Part shown: in pieces, positions 1 to 8,083 of the stretch | Numbering within the stretch: position 1 is the first letter of the stretch | How the letters are laid out: every line of letters starts with the position of its first letter | DNA from: Gammaproteobacteria bacterium | Lineage (GTDB): Bacteria > Pseudomonadota > Gammaproteobacteria > Steroidobacterales > Woeseiaceae | Direction: 5' to 3' | Assembly (NCBI GenBank): GCA_029881015.1 | Contig: JAOUNK010000010.1 | Location: 1 to 24,049 of the forward strand | DNA: 24,049 nt | Program-made: the position numbers and the translations under genes | The notes under the pieces: model-generated | The model's input: the letters and a program-made list of their open reading frames with translations, nothing else | Database searches by the model: none | What the model was told of the DNA's origin: nothing

Positions 1-312
1 CAAGTCGCCCGGATCCGATTTCTGCCAGGGCACGATGTACAACACCTTCGGCAGCTCCTGGTTGCCCGTAATCTCCGTGCGACTCAGTTCCATCGAGTCC
101 ATGACGCGGTTGCCCGACGTCGTACGCGTAATATCCTCAACCGGCTCGGCTGCCTCGTCTTGTTCCACGACAGCCGACGTATCCACCGCCGGCAGCAGCT
201 CATCGTCCTCGTCCGCCGTGTCCTGGGCAAAAACGGTAAACGCTGCCAACAACATGGCGAGCATGAATCCGGCGCCGAATACTGGTTTGTGTCGGGTACC
301 CATGTCCATCAT
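1..312 (-). CDS. Exported protein of unknown function, partial (3' end outside window)
   Basis: An open frame of 104 codons runs from an ATG at 312 to the left edge without a stop. The ATG overlaps the TGA of the upstream TPR lipoprotein gene (ATGA), which suggests translational coupling. The N-terminus has a basic start and a hydrophobic stretch (about residues 10-28) ending in a signal-peptidase-like VFAQ site. An acidic linker follows, then a hydrophobic strand, LYIVPW, near the cut. A second ATG at 303, preceded by GGCGGA, is an alternative start giving a neater signal peptide. I do not assign a function. Its place as sixth gene of an all-exported operon suggests it works with the TPR proteins in the periplasm. 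Downstream genes outside the window would be informative. Confidence 0.8.
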   Translation of the reverse strand, partial: MMDMGTRHKPVFGAGFMLAMLLAAFTVFAQDTADEDDELLPAVDTSAVVEQDEAAEPVEDITRTTSGNRVMDSMELSRTEITGNQELPKVLYIVPWQKSDPGDL

Positions 313-965
313 TCCGCCACGTTTGCCGTACGCTGACTCGCCGCCAGGCGGCGTTTCAGATCCGCGATCCATCTCTCAACCTGTTCGTCTTCACCAACAA
401 GTTGTTGATATGTCTCGAAATGTCGCAGCGCCTCTTCAAGACGCTGCAGGTACAATTCGTTAAGAACGCCCAGGTTGTAGTGTGCCAAGGCGTACTCGGG
501 GGAAACTGTGACAGCCTTCATATAAGCGGCTTCTGCCTCGAGAAAATTGCCATTTCTGCGAAGTAACATGCCCAATTGGTTCAATGCGGCCGGGTGACCG
601 GGGTTCAGGGCCAGTGCGGCGTCGATGGCCGCGCGCGTCGCGTCGTCATCTTCGTTCTTCGCATGGATGATCGCCAAATTGACGTGGGCGCCGGGGTAAT
701 CGGGATACAACAGCACGAATTCCTTGAATCGCAGCTCGGCATCGACGAAATCGCCGGCCGCCATGACCGCCGCGGCCTGCTCGAACAATGTCCGGGCCTC
801 GGCAGGAATCTGTACGCCTGCAGGCGCACCTGCCGCCTCGGGGCCAGGCGCCACCTGCGGCCCGGCTTCGCGCGCCGGGCCTGAGCCGGCACAACCTGCT
901 ACCACGAGCAAGGTCAGCAGACCCGCCGCAAACCGTGTCTTCCTAGTAAAGCGCTGTAACAACAT
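309..965 (-). CDS. TPR-repeat outer-membrane lipoprotein
   Basis: The 218-residue product has a basic N-terminus, a hydrophobic core and a lipobox, VAGC, with lipidated Cys25. The +2 residue is Ala, consistent with sorting to the outer membrane. An Ala/Pro/Gly-rich linker (26-54) precedes about four tetratricopeptide repeats (57-190) with the usual pattern of small and aromatic residues (for example HVNLAIIHA, ALNQLGMLLR, AHYNLGVLNE). TPRs are protein-binding scaffolds, so a role as anchor or adaptor in an envelope complex is likely. The ATG at 965 overlaps the end of the upstream gene by 23 nt. A strong AAGGAG 10 nt upstream (976-981) supports this start. The gene belongs to the operon running from 6726 to the left edge. 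Confidence 0.9.
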   Translation of the reverse strand: MLLQRFTRKTRFAAGLLTLLVVAGCAGSGPAREAGPQVAPGPEAAGAPAGVQIPAEARTLFEQAAAVMAAGDFVDAELRFKEFVLLYPDYPGAHVNLAIIHAKNEDDDATRAAIDAALALNPGHPAALNQLGMLLRRNGNFLEAEAAYMKAVTVSPEYALAHYNLGVLNELYLQRLEEALRHFETYQQLVGEDEQVERWIADLKRRLAASQRTANVAE

Positions 966-3762
966 CTTCGCCGCGCTCCTTCTTCAAATAACGTGCCGGC
1001 ATCAAACCCGCCAGGCGGTTAAAGCTCCGCTCGACCCATTCGTCGTAAACGCCGTCGGCGGCTCGGTCCGCGTTGGCCGTGTAAAGATCGATGGCCTTTT
1101 CCTCAAACGGGAAAGCCTGCTCTTCCAGCAGGATCTCGTATTGCTCCAGCGCATCGGCCTCGAGATTGGTCGGGCGGTCCGAGTCCATGAGATCGGATGA
1201 AAACTGTTCGTAAACCTCACCCAGGCGGAACGTGGCAGCGGTCGTCACCTCGGCGACACCGTAGTCGGCGGCGCCCGTGTACGCGTTGATCACGTCCTCC
1301 ATAAGGTCCTTCTTGAGCTTCAGGCTATCGGCCAGCGGCTGCGTGAGCTGCACGACTTCGAAACGCTTGCGAATCGGCTCGGCCAACTCCAGCGAAGCGG
1401 TCGCGGCAAGATAGCGCGTTCGGTCGGAGCGCTCGACACCGGCGTTTGCGTCGACGCGCACGAGCTCCTCGAGCCGCGCCACGCGTTCCGCCTCATTGCC
1501 GGTCTGCCCGGCAATCTCCAGGAGCCTCGCCTGCGCCTCAATGGATTCGGCGATCGGGTTCGGGTAGCGCGCGATGATGCTGTTGAGCACGCGTTGCTCA
1601 GAGCTGATGGTGCCGCTCTGCTCATAGAGCTCCGCTGCTTTCCACAAAGCCTCGCGCCGCACGTCGTCCGAACTCGACGCCGCATCGGCAATGCGCTCAA
1701 ACTCGGCCGCCGCCTGGTCGCTGCGACCCGACCCGAGATAGGTTACGGCGAGTTTCTGCGTAATATCGTCGTCGAATTCACTGTCCGGGTAATCGCGCCG
1801 GAATCTTTCCAGCTGGGCTGACGCGCGATCCCAGGCCTGCATATTGATGAGCGCCGCCGCGGCATCGTAGTCGGCCGTGATTCGAATATCGGAATCGGGC
1901 ACGACTTCACCAATTCGAGTGAAATGTGAGACCGCTGTTTCGAGATCACCGGCGTCTCGCGCTTTCTCACCCTGCTTGTATATCGACGATGCGATGCGAT
2001 CCTTGATCTCCTGGTTCGCGGCGGCGTCATCGGCCGGCGTGAAGTTTTGCAGGCTGTAGTACGCGTTCTCGGCTTCCGCGAAATTTGTGAGATCGAACTG
2101 CGAATGTGCGATGACGGTCCAGGCCGTGCGTGAGAGCTCAGGCTTCACCGGGGGTTCCTTGGCGACCACCGCCTGCCCAACGGCGATGGCGAGATCGAAC
2201 TGGTTTTGCCTGAACAGGTCTTCGGCGACGGTCGTCAGCACGGCACCCGATTCAGGATGCCCAGGGTAGGTATCAGCAAATCTCAGGCCGCTGTCGAGGT
2301 AGGCCTGGTGCCACTGGTCTTTCGCCTCGCCGTCCGCCAGCATGGCTTCGTGCTCACGGTAGGCCAGGATTGCGGCGTAACCGGCCTCGGCGGACTTCTC
2401 GTGGAACGGGTAGCCGTACGCCGTTTGTTCGTACTCGACAACCGCGTCGCCGAACTCCTCGCTTTCGAACAGGATTTCGGCCAGCAGGAAATTCGTGTTG
2501 GCGGTATCGGCCTCGCCCGGGAAGTACGCCATGTACATGCGGTACCAGTTCGCCGCTTCCTGGAAGTCGCTCTTCTTGCCGTCGCGTTGCGCCTCAGCAT
2601 GATAGTACTGGGCGAGATCGGTCAGGTTGGACTTCAGGTGCTCGATCACGGCTTCGTTCTCGGTGCGCGGATTGCGAACCCAGAATTCCCCGTCCATGCC
2701 GTAGCGTTCGACGAAGCCGCGCTTGCCGGCCAGCACCAGGCTGGGGAACGACCCGAGCTTGTACGCCTCGATCACCTGCATCTGCAGCGCCGGCGCCCTG
2801 GGATGATAGGGATCCTGCTTGACGAACGCCTCGTACGTTTCGGCTGCATCCTGGTAGCGTTCTTTCTCGAGGTATAGATCGCCGAGGTTCGAATAGATGA
2901 CGTGTGTGTACTCCGGCATCCCGCGTTGCCGCAGGAATTCGTCGATGCTCTCAGCGCTCTCCAGGTAGGAAAAACTGATGCTGAGCACCCTGAACGTGTC
3001 TTCTATGAGCTCGCGCTCCGCCCGACTGAGCGTTGCGAGTCGCTCTTCACCTTCACCGATCTCGACATCGGCGATCTTGCGATCGAGCAAGTCGAAAAAC
3101 GACGCGAGGCTGTCTGCGTACCACGCGAGCTTGAATTGCGCCCAACCGCGTTTGTACAGGGACTGTTCGTAGAAGCGTGACGCGTCGCCGAACCCGACGA
3201 CGTTCGAGTAGGCCAGTTCGGCGGCATTGTAATCCTTGCGCAGGAACAGCATCTCGCCGCGCCGGAATTGCACTTCGTCGTTAAGGACGGTATCCGGGTA
3301 TCGCGTGACGAGCTCGTTGAGAACCGCCAACGCATCATCTGTACGTCCACCGATTTCATAGGCGCGCGCCAGCTGGTACAGGACGGTGTCGTTGCGCCGG
3401 TAATCAGGGTACGCCTCCAGCAGTCGCTGGTAGAGATCGACGGCATTGTCAAAGCTCCGGCTGTCCAGGGCCTCGATGTTTGCGGCCAGCTGCGCGGACT
3501 CCGTCGCTTCGAGTTCGAGGTCGCCCAGGCGACGCATTGCCTCGGCGCGCAGCTCGGGATCCTCGGAAACGAGGTCGAGGAAGTCACGGTAGCTCTCACG
3601 GGCGAGCTCGGAACTGTCCAGGACGATTGTGCCCTTGCGCAGTTCCACGGTCTTGCCTTCGAGACTCTTGATCGTGTCCTTTTCCTTGACGCGCGCTTCG
3701 GCCCGCGGCGACACGACCAGGGCGGTCACCAGGACAAGGGTTATGAAATGGCGAAGTGTCAT
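943..3762 (-). CDS. Large periplasmic TPR protein (939 aa)
   Basis: The product starts with a Sec-type signal peptide (about 1-23, cleavage likely after AEA) and is otherwise almost entirely degenerate TPR-like helical hairpins. The repeats include BamD/YbgF-like units in which Tyr-Pro ends one repeat and the next starts with a small residue (LEAYPDYRRNDTVLYQLARA, VTRYPDTVLNDEVQFRRGE). No catalytic motif is visible. Proteins of this type act as scaffolds for large envelope complexes; the substrate here is unknown. The ATG overlaps the TGA of the upstream TPR gene (ATGA), and GGAGG lies 7 nt upstream (3770-3774). Long open frames on the opposite strand here are codon-bias shadows. It might act like the TPR components of TonB/ExbBD-type or gliding machines, but no motor gene is in the window. 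Confidence 0.9.
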   Translation of the reverse strand: MTLRHFITLVLVTALVVSPRAEARVKEKDTIKSLEGKTVELRKGTIVLDSSELARESYRDFLDLVSEDPELRAEAMRRLGDLELEATESAQLAANIEALDSRSFDNAVDLYQRLLEAYPDYRRNDTVLYQLARAYEIGGRTDDALAVLNELVTRYPDTVLNDEVQFRRGEMLFLRKDYNAAELAYSNVVGFGDASRFYEQSLYKRGWAQFKLAWYADSLASFFDLLDRKIADVEIGEGEERLATLSRAERELIEDTFRVLSISFSYLESAESIDEFLRQRGMPEYTHVIYSNLGDLYLEKERYQDAAETYEAFVKQDPYHPRAPALQMQVIEAYKLGSFPSLVLAGKRGFVERYGMDGEFWVRNPRTENEAVIEHLKSNLTDLAQYYHAEAQRDGKKSDFQEAANWYRMYMAYFPGEADTANTNFLLAEILFESEEFGDAVVEYEQTAYGYPFHEKSAEAGYAAILAYREHEAMLADGEAKDQWHQAYLDSGLRFADTYPGHPESGAVLTTVAEDLFRQNQFDLAIAVGQAVVAKEPPVKPELSRTAWTVIAHSQFDLTNFAEAENAYYSLQNFTPADDAAANQEIKDRIASSIYKQGEKARDAGDLETAVSHFTRIGEVVPDSDIRITADYDAAAALINMQAWDRASAQLERFRRDYPDSEFDDDITQKLAVTYLGSGRSDQAAAEFERIADAASSSDDVRREALWKAAELYEQSGTISSEQRVLNSIIARYPNPIAESIEAQARLLEIAGQTGNEAERVARLEELVRVDANAGVERSDRTRYLAATASLELAEPIRKRFEVVQLTQPLADSLKLKKDLMEDVINAYTGAADYGVAEVTTAATFRLGEVYEQFSSDLMDSDRPTNLEADALEQYEILLEEQAFPFEEKAIDLYTANADRAADGVYDEWVERSFNRLAGLMPARYLKKERGEDVVTALY

Positions 3763-5627
3763 TCGACGTCCTCCCCGGCCGAGGAGGCAACGTCATAGAT
3801 GGCAGCCAACGCGAAACGCGCCTGGATCGTGTACAGGTCGAGGCGATCCTTCTGTGCCTGGAGTTCATCGACGGCAATCGTTTGCAGGTAAGCGCGTTGC
3901 CGGGAGAGCGTGTCTTCAACCCGGATCTTGGTGCTCTCGATGCGCGGCGCGAGACCGTAGACACGGTCGCTCAATGCCGCAAAGACAAGCGGCTCCCTGC
4001 GCATCGATTCGTCGACCTGGCGACGCGCCCGCTGTGCGCCCACCAGGGCCTCACCGGTCTGCTGCAGATTATGACGAATGATCCGCACGCGCTCGTTGAA
4101 ATCGCGTTCGAGCTCCCACTGCAGCACACCCTTGATAAGGTCGATCTTGTCCTGGACCTCGGCCGCTTCGGGAATATCCGCTTTCAATGCCGGCGTGCGC
4201 TCGAGCGCCGTCACCTCGGTCCACATGTCGAATTCTGACTTCTCGGCCAGCGACAACCAGTCATGCGAGCTTTCGATATTGTTTACCGTCGCATCGTGGG
4301 AAAGCTTGGACTCCACCATGCGCTCCAGTTCGGCACGCTCCAGCGCGGCCAGTACTTTTGGCAGTCGTTGCTCGTAGGCTTCTTTCCGCGTCTCCAGCAT
4401 GTTGGCGTAGACATCGACGTTTTGCTGCCAGTTGTCGAGATTACGATGCAGGTAGCTCAGATCGCGGAAGTTCTTGAGCCCTTCCTGGAATTCGTGTGTC
4501 GCGAGCAGATGATACAGGTAACGCGCTTCCGGCCCGGTTGGCAGATCCTCGAGTTCCCAGTACCAGCCGGTGCTGTCCAGCGGGTCGTCCTCGATGAACT
4601 CGTCGAAGAACGCACCCGACTCAATGTGGTCAATCGTCCTGTCGAGCCGATTCGCTTCCTCATAAAACGCCTCGATCGCATTCAGGTAGTGATCTGCTGC
4701 CTGGCTGATCGAATCGAGCTTGGCCATCGCGTAAGGAATCGCCAGCATCGACTCCTGGACCGCCGGATCGAGGAGGTCCCGGCCGCGCAATTCCATCCAG
4801 GGCACGAGCGCACGATCGAAATTATCCATCTCGGCATCGGCCCAGCCGGCACCCAGCAAGGCCTTGTTGGAAAACGGTCCTTCGAGACGCACGCGTTGCA
4901 GCGGCTCCTTCGCCGCATACGGCTGGCCGTCCTGCAACAAGGCGTAACCCAGCGCCAGGTTGGCCTTGTCGCGCAGCGCGGTCAGTTCGTCGGTATAGGG
5001 ATTCATCTGGCCCAGGTCGTTGAGCAATTCGGCCGCTTCTTCCATGCGACCGCTACGCACCAGCGCCACGCCGACATTGAACCTGGCGTAGCTGGCCCAT
5101 TCCGTTCGACCCTGCCAGTTCTGCAGCCGCGCAACGGCCGCGTCGTATTGCCCGGCATCGATCATGATCTGTGCGCCCAGCATCAGTGCCTCGCGCTGCA
5201 AATGCTCCGGCAGCTCGCCTTCGATCAGCCCGAGCGCCTGTTGCGCCTTGTCGAGGTAGCCGCGCTGGTACCAGATCTTCGCGAGGAAGAACCAGGTCCG
5301 GTCACGGATTTCCGGCGACACGTTGTCGGCCAGCAGGCGTTCAAAGATCTCGGCGGCCTCGAGGTGGTGACCGTAGGACAGGTACATGCCGCCAAGCAGC
5401 AACTCGGCCTCAGCCACATGCTCGGTCAGCTGTTCCTGCTCCATCGCTGCGAGCAGGCGCACGATCGCCGGGAAATAGTCGTCCTGATAGAAATAGAAAA
5501 GGACCTCGCCAAATTGCGGGTCCTTGACGACCAGGGCGTCGTCGCTGATCTCTGCCGCATGCACTGCCGGGATCAGCAGTACCAACAGCAAGCAAAGACG
5601 ACTAAGGATGGAGCGAGCAGGAGGCAA
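3759..5627 (-). CDS. Periplasmic TPR / coiled-coil protein (622 aa), TTG start
   Basis: The N-terminus has a clear signal peptide, probably cleaved after Ala24 (AVHA). Residues about 40-330 form TPR-like helical pairs (LLLGGMYLSYGHHLEAAEIF, TWFFLAKIWYQRGYLDKAQQ). The C-terminal part (about 390-600) is charged, helical and probably coiled coil. The only plausible start is TTG at 5627: the codon two upstream in the same frame is the TGA of the preceding gene, and the next in-frame ATG would remove the signal peptide. GGGAG lies 6 nt upstream (5634-5638). The gene shares a 4-nt overlap with the next TPR gene. A structural or scaffold role in the periplasm is inferred; I see no enzyme motif. Confidence 0.88.
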   Translation of the reverse strand: MPPARSILSRLCLLLVLLIPAVHAAEISDDALVVKDPQFGEVLFYFYQDDYFPAIVRLLAAMEQEQLTEHVAEAELLLGGMYLSYGHHLEAAEIFERLLADNVSPEIRDRTWFFLAKIWYQRGYLDKAQQALGLIEGELPEHLQREALMLGAQIMIDAGQYDAAVARLQNWQGRTEWASYARFNVGVALVRSGRMEEAAELLNDLGQMNPYTDELTALRDKANLALGYALLQDGQPYAAKEPLQRVRLEGPFSNKALLGAGWADAEMDNFDRALVPWMELRGRDLLDPAVQESMLAIPYAMAKLDSISQAADHYLNAIEAFYEEANRLDRTIDHIESGAFFDEFIEDDPLDSTGWYWELEDLPTGPEARYLYHLLATHEFQEGLKNFRDLSYLHRNLDNWQQNVDVYANMLETRKEAYEQRLPKVLAALERAELERMVESKLSHDATVNNIESSHDWLSLAEKSEFDMWTEVTALERTPALKADIPEAAEVQDKIDLIKGVLQWELERDFNERVRIIRHNLQQTGEALVGAQRARRQVDESMRREPLVFAALSDRVYGLAPRIESTKIRVEDTLSRQRAYLQTIAVDELQAQKDRLDLYTIQARFALAAIYDVASSAGEDVE

Positions 5628-5630
5628 AGA

Positions 5631-6227
5631 TCACTCCCATTCCTTGATGACAAACTCTGGCTGCTGCTTCTTGATGCGGTCCGTGATTTCGAGTTCCAGG
5701 TACTTCGCACCGATACCCTTGTCGATAACCGTCGTGGCGCCTCGACGGTAGTCACGCACGTTCGGCCCTTTGCCCGTGAAGATGGCGATGATCTCGTGCT
5801 CGCCGGTCTTCAGGTTGGCCATGTGCACACGGTGCACACCGCCGCGAACGAGTGCATCGGCTTCGCGCGCCGTGTACAGGTAGTTGGCAACTTCCTTGCC
5901 ATCGATCTTGATGCTGACCGAGTCGAGTTCGAAGTACTCGCCGACATCCATCGACACAAAAAAAGCAACTTGCGAGTTCGCAGGAAACAGCAGCTCCTCT
6001 TCCAGCAGGAAAAGGTCGCGATTGAGGTCGAGGACCTCTTTCTTCAACGACTGCACATCGGTATCGAGGCTGCGAAACTCGTCGCGCGACCTGGCTTCCG
6101 CCGCTTCGGCATCGCGTGCCTGGGCAACGGCCACATCCGCGTCCATCGGGGCCACATCCTGTGCGACCGAAACGACGCTGAACGCGAGCATCGTTGTTGC
6201 TACGAGCGTGATGAATGTCTTTGTCAC
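5631..6227 (-). CDS. Exported coiled-coil protein of unknown function (198 aa), GTG start
   Basis: The GTG at 6227 gives a signal peptide (about 1-22, ending SVAQ). A heptad-like charged helix follows (about 35-80, containing QSLKKEVLDLNRDLFLLEEE), then a probable beta-rich domain (85-198) with the patterns MDVGEYFELDSVSIKIDGK and LKTGEHEIIAIFTGKGPN. These look like an Ig- or PEGA-like beta fold, but I recognise no named family. It starts 1 nt after the tlpA stop and ends 3 nt before the next start. The coding frame is the same as that of the 622-residue TPR gene, separated by TGA-TCT. A periplasmic adaptor working with the downstream TPR proteins is the simplest inference from context. Confidence 0.85.
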   Translation of the reverse strand: MTKTFITLVATTMLAFSVVSVAQDVAPMDADVAVAQARDAEAAEARSRDEFRSLDTDVQSLKKEVLDLNRDLFLLEEELLFPANSQVAFFVSMDVGEYFELDSVSIKIDGKEVANYLYTAREADALVRGGVHRVHMANLKTGEHEIIAIFTGKGPNVRDYRRGATTVIDKGIGAKYLELEITDRIKKQQPEFVIKEWE

Positions 6228-6228
6228 G

Positions 6229-6726
6229 TTATTCTCTCAACAGTGAACGAATCTGATCGAGATACATTTCTTCGTATCCCGGTTTATAACCCTGATGGAC
6301 GTACCGCACGGTTCCCTGGCGATCGACGATGACCGTTACCGGCATCGCATCCACATCGTAAAGCTTGCTGACTTCCTTGCGCGCATCGAATAGTACCGGG
6401 AAATTGACGCCGAGGTCCTCAATCATGTCCATCGCGCGGCGGGAATCGTCGTCGATGTTGACGCCCAGCAAGTTGAAGCCGACGCGCTGGTAGCGCGAGT
6501 ACAACTCGTCGAGCAGCGGCATTTCCTGGCGGCAAGGGCCGCACCAGGTCGCCCAGAAGTTAATCATGACGACGTCACCGCGGTACTCGGAGAGGCGCAT
6601 GTTCTCACCGGTCGAACTCTTGAGCGCGAAGTCCGGAGCCTGCTGGCCCTCCATGTTGCCTGCAGCAAGGCTGGAAGCCGCGAAAACGCCAAAAATCAAT
6701 GCAATACACGCTTTTCTGAATTTCAT
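6229..6726 (-). CDS. TlpA-like periplasmic thiol:disulfide oxidoreductase
   Basis: This is a 165-residue thioredoxin-fold protein of the TlpA/ResA/AhpC-TSA-like group. It has an export signal (1-22, ending SLAA), the active site WCGPC (Cys62, Cys65) after NFWAT, and the cis-proline motif AMPV (Pro129). Family members reduce or isomerise disulfides in periplasmic proteins, for example in cytochrome maturation. A longer frame to 6903 exists, but the ATG at 6726 has AAGGA 8 nt upstream (6735-6739) and places the signal peptide correctly. It is first in the six-gene operon, so it may keep an operon product reduced, or may just share expression. The other operon proteins are not obviously cysteine-rich, so the substrate is unclear. 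Confidence 0.93.
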   Translation of the reverse strand: MKFRKACIALIFGVFAASSLAAGNMEGQQAPDFALKSSTGENMRLSEYRGDVVMINFWATWCGPCRQEMPLLDELYSRYQRVGFNLLGVNIDDDSRRAMDMIEDLGVNFPVLFDARKEVSKLYDVDAMPVTVIVDRQGTVRYVHQGYKPGYEEMYLDQIRSLLRE

Positions 6727-6814
6727 AGGTCCATTCCTTGTGTTACGAGCCCGGCTCCATCCACTGGAAAAGCGGCCCGGACGGCACCAATCAACGATGA
6801 ATGGTGACAGCCGA

Positions 6815-6827
6815 GCCCCGTCGGGGC
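6815..6827 (-). promoter_or_regulatory. GC-rich hairpin in the tlpA operon leader
   Basis: GCCCC and GGGGC form a perfect 5-bp stem around a 3-nt loop, about 90 nt before the tlpA start and just downstream of the GATAAT box. It has no following T-run, so it is unlikely to be a terminator. It could be a leader structure or chance in GC-rich DNA. Confidence 0.25.
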
Positions 6828-6964
6828 CGTGATTATCGTCACAAATGCTCAGGTTTCCTGAACATAATGACGCAATTCCGGTGGGGCATCGCCACACGAG
6901 CAATCGCTACAGATTACGTCAAATGGCGGCGAATCCCAATGTTTTTAAGCGCAACGAAATGCAC

Positions 6965-6984
6965 GCGTATGATAGGCGTATGAT
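6965..6984. repeat. Tandem 9-mer GCGTATGAT, 11-bp spacing
   Basis: Two identical copies (6965-6973, 6976-6984) are separated by 2 bp, so their starts are 11 bp apart, close to one helical turn. This spacing is typical of a regulator contacting one DNA face. No partner regulator is identified, and chance is possible. Confidence 0.4.
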
Positions 6985-7042
6985 CCTGAATTTAAAGTGA
7001 ATATCCGTCGCTTTTCTGCGACACTCCGGGTTTTTCGATGGC

Positions 7043-8083
7043 CTACTCGACCGTATGTTGCGCGGGCGGCATCAGACCATCCGAATAATAGACCCTGCCC
7101 TCGTCGTCAATCACGATACTTTCGTAGTCCGGCAGCCTGCCGATGAGTGTCAGACCGCGTTCCACACCCATCACAAACACCGATGTGGACAAGGCATCCG
7201 TAAGCACGGCATCCGGGCCAAAGACCGTGGCGCTCTGGACTCCCCCCGCCGGCTCACCCGTACTCGGCCGGATAATGTGGTGATAACGAACGCCGTCCTC
7301 GTCGAAATAACGTTCGTAGTCTCCCGAGGTCGAGATGGCTTCGTCGGCCAGCGGTACGGAGATAGCGACCTGCCCGTCGTTGCGGGGGTCCCGGATACCG
7401 ACCATCCAGGGACGCCCGCGGCGGTCGCCGAGCAAGCGCGAGTCACCGCCGGCCGTCACAATGGCGTTTTGCACGCCGCGGCGCCGCAGGATTTCGATAC
7501 CGCGTTCGACCACGTAGCCCTTGGCGATGCCCCCGAGATTGATGCGCACGCCCTCTCGCAGGAAGCGCACCGTGCCCGCCGCCTTATCGAGTTTTACCAA
7601 TCGGTAATCAATGCGCTCGCGCTCAATCTCGATCGTCTGCGGATCGGGACGCTGCCGCGCGCGAAAATCATAGTGCTGCCCGACGCTGTCAAACGTGATA
7701 TCGAACGCGCCGTGCGTCAGCACCGAAATATCCAGTGAGCGCTGGATCAGCGCAAACAGCTCGTCGCCGGCCGCGACGCCGCCCTGCGCCGCTTCACGGT
7801 TGATCCTGGAGATCTCGCTCTCATCTTTGTAGGTACTCATGAGGCGATCGATTCGGGCCGCCTCCTGGAACACCGCTTCGAGCGCCAGGCGACCGGCTTC
7901 GGGGTCGTCGCTCCAGAGGTGAACGCTCACCTCGGTGCCCATCATTGCCCGGGCATCGCTGAACCAGTCGGCAAACGCGACCGGCGCCGCAAGTGCGAGC
8001 AGCAGCACCGCTAGTCTTGGCCCAAGCCCGGGGTTATGCTTGGATAAACAGACTATTGGCAAGGAGCGGGACAGTGACTTCAT
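7043..8083 (-). CDS. apbE: FAD:protein FMN transferase (ApbE family)
   Basis: ApbE enzymes attach FMN covalently to Thr/Ser of flavoproteins such as NqrB/RnfG, on the periplasmic side. The family pattern is complete: MMGTEVSV near residue 47, THGAFDITFDSVG (123-135), INLGGIAKGY (181-190), AGGDSRLLGD (211-220), HHIIRPSTGEP (268-278) and TDALSTS, with the probable metal-binding Asp296. The N-terminus has a signal sequence ending AFA before Asp39, with no lipobox. The start is uncertain. ATG 8083 overlaps the lemA start by 10 nt and has little Shine-Dalgarno; TTG 8062 is an alternative that keeps the signal peptide. No flavoprotein target is present in the window. Confidence 0.95.
   Translation of the reverse strand: MKSLSRSLPIVCLSKHNPGLGPRLAVLLLALAAPVAFADWFSDARAMMGTEVSVHLWSDDPEAGRLALEAVFQEAARIDRLMSTYKDESEISRINREAAQGGVAAGDELFALIQRSLDISVLTHGAFDITFDSVGQHYDFRARQRPDPQTIEIERERIDYRLVKLDKAAGTVRFLREGVRINLGGIAKGYVVERGIEILRRRGVQNAIVTAGGDSRLLGDRRGRPWMVGIRDPRNDGQVAISVPLADEAISTSGDYERYFDEDGVRYHHIIRPSTGEPAGGVQSATVFGPDAVLTDALSTSVFVMGVERGLTLIGRLPDYESIVIDDEGRVYYSDGLMPPAQHTVE
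8061..8066 (+). promoter_or_regulatory. Ribosome binding site of lemA
   Basis: AAGGAG lies 7 nt before the GTG at 8074. This fixes the lemA start over the longer open frame from 7993. It sits inside the apbE 5' region on the other strand. Confidence 0.8.

Larger units (their letters stand above)
6727..7042. other. 316-bp intergenic region between apbE and the tlpA operon
   Basis: No convincing gene lies here. It should hold the promoter of the tlpA-TPR operon. A GATAAT -10-like box reads leftward at 6837-6832, but no good -35 is seen 17 bp away. Other marks are a GC-rich hairpin (6815-6827, 5-bp stem, 3-nt loop), which would fall in the operon leader; a tandem 9-mer GCGTATGAT (6965-6973 and 6976-6984); and a small hairpin (7007-7011 with 7018-7022) just past the apbE stop without a clear U-tract. 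None is strong on its own. Confidence 0.5.

Noticed and set aside
4263..6332. 689-codon open frame on the plus strand
   Set aside because: It lies antisense to the TPR, coiled-coil and thioredoxin genes, which have signal peptides, repeats and a WCGPC site. The plus-strand translation shows no domain pattern; it is a codon-bias shadow in GC-rich DNA.
6727..6903. 59-codon upstream extension of the thioredoxin gene
   Set aside because: The added residues lack protein-like character and would bury the signal peptide; ATG 6726 has a good ribosome site.
7007..7022. Small hairpin past the apbE stop as a terminator
   Set aside because: The stem is only 5 bp and no U-tract follows it in the apbE direction.
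7993..8073. 27-codon upstream extension of lemA
   Set aside because: AAGGAG at 8061-8066 with GTG at 8074 gives the standard LemA N-terminus; the extension overlaps apbE further.
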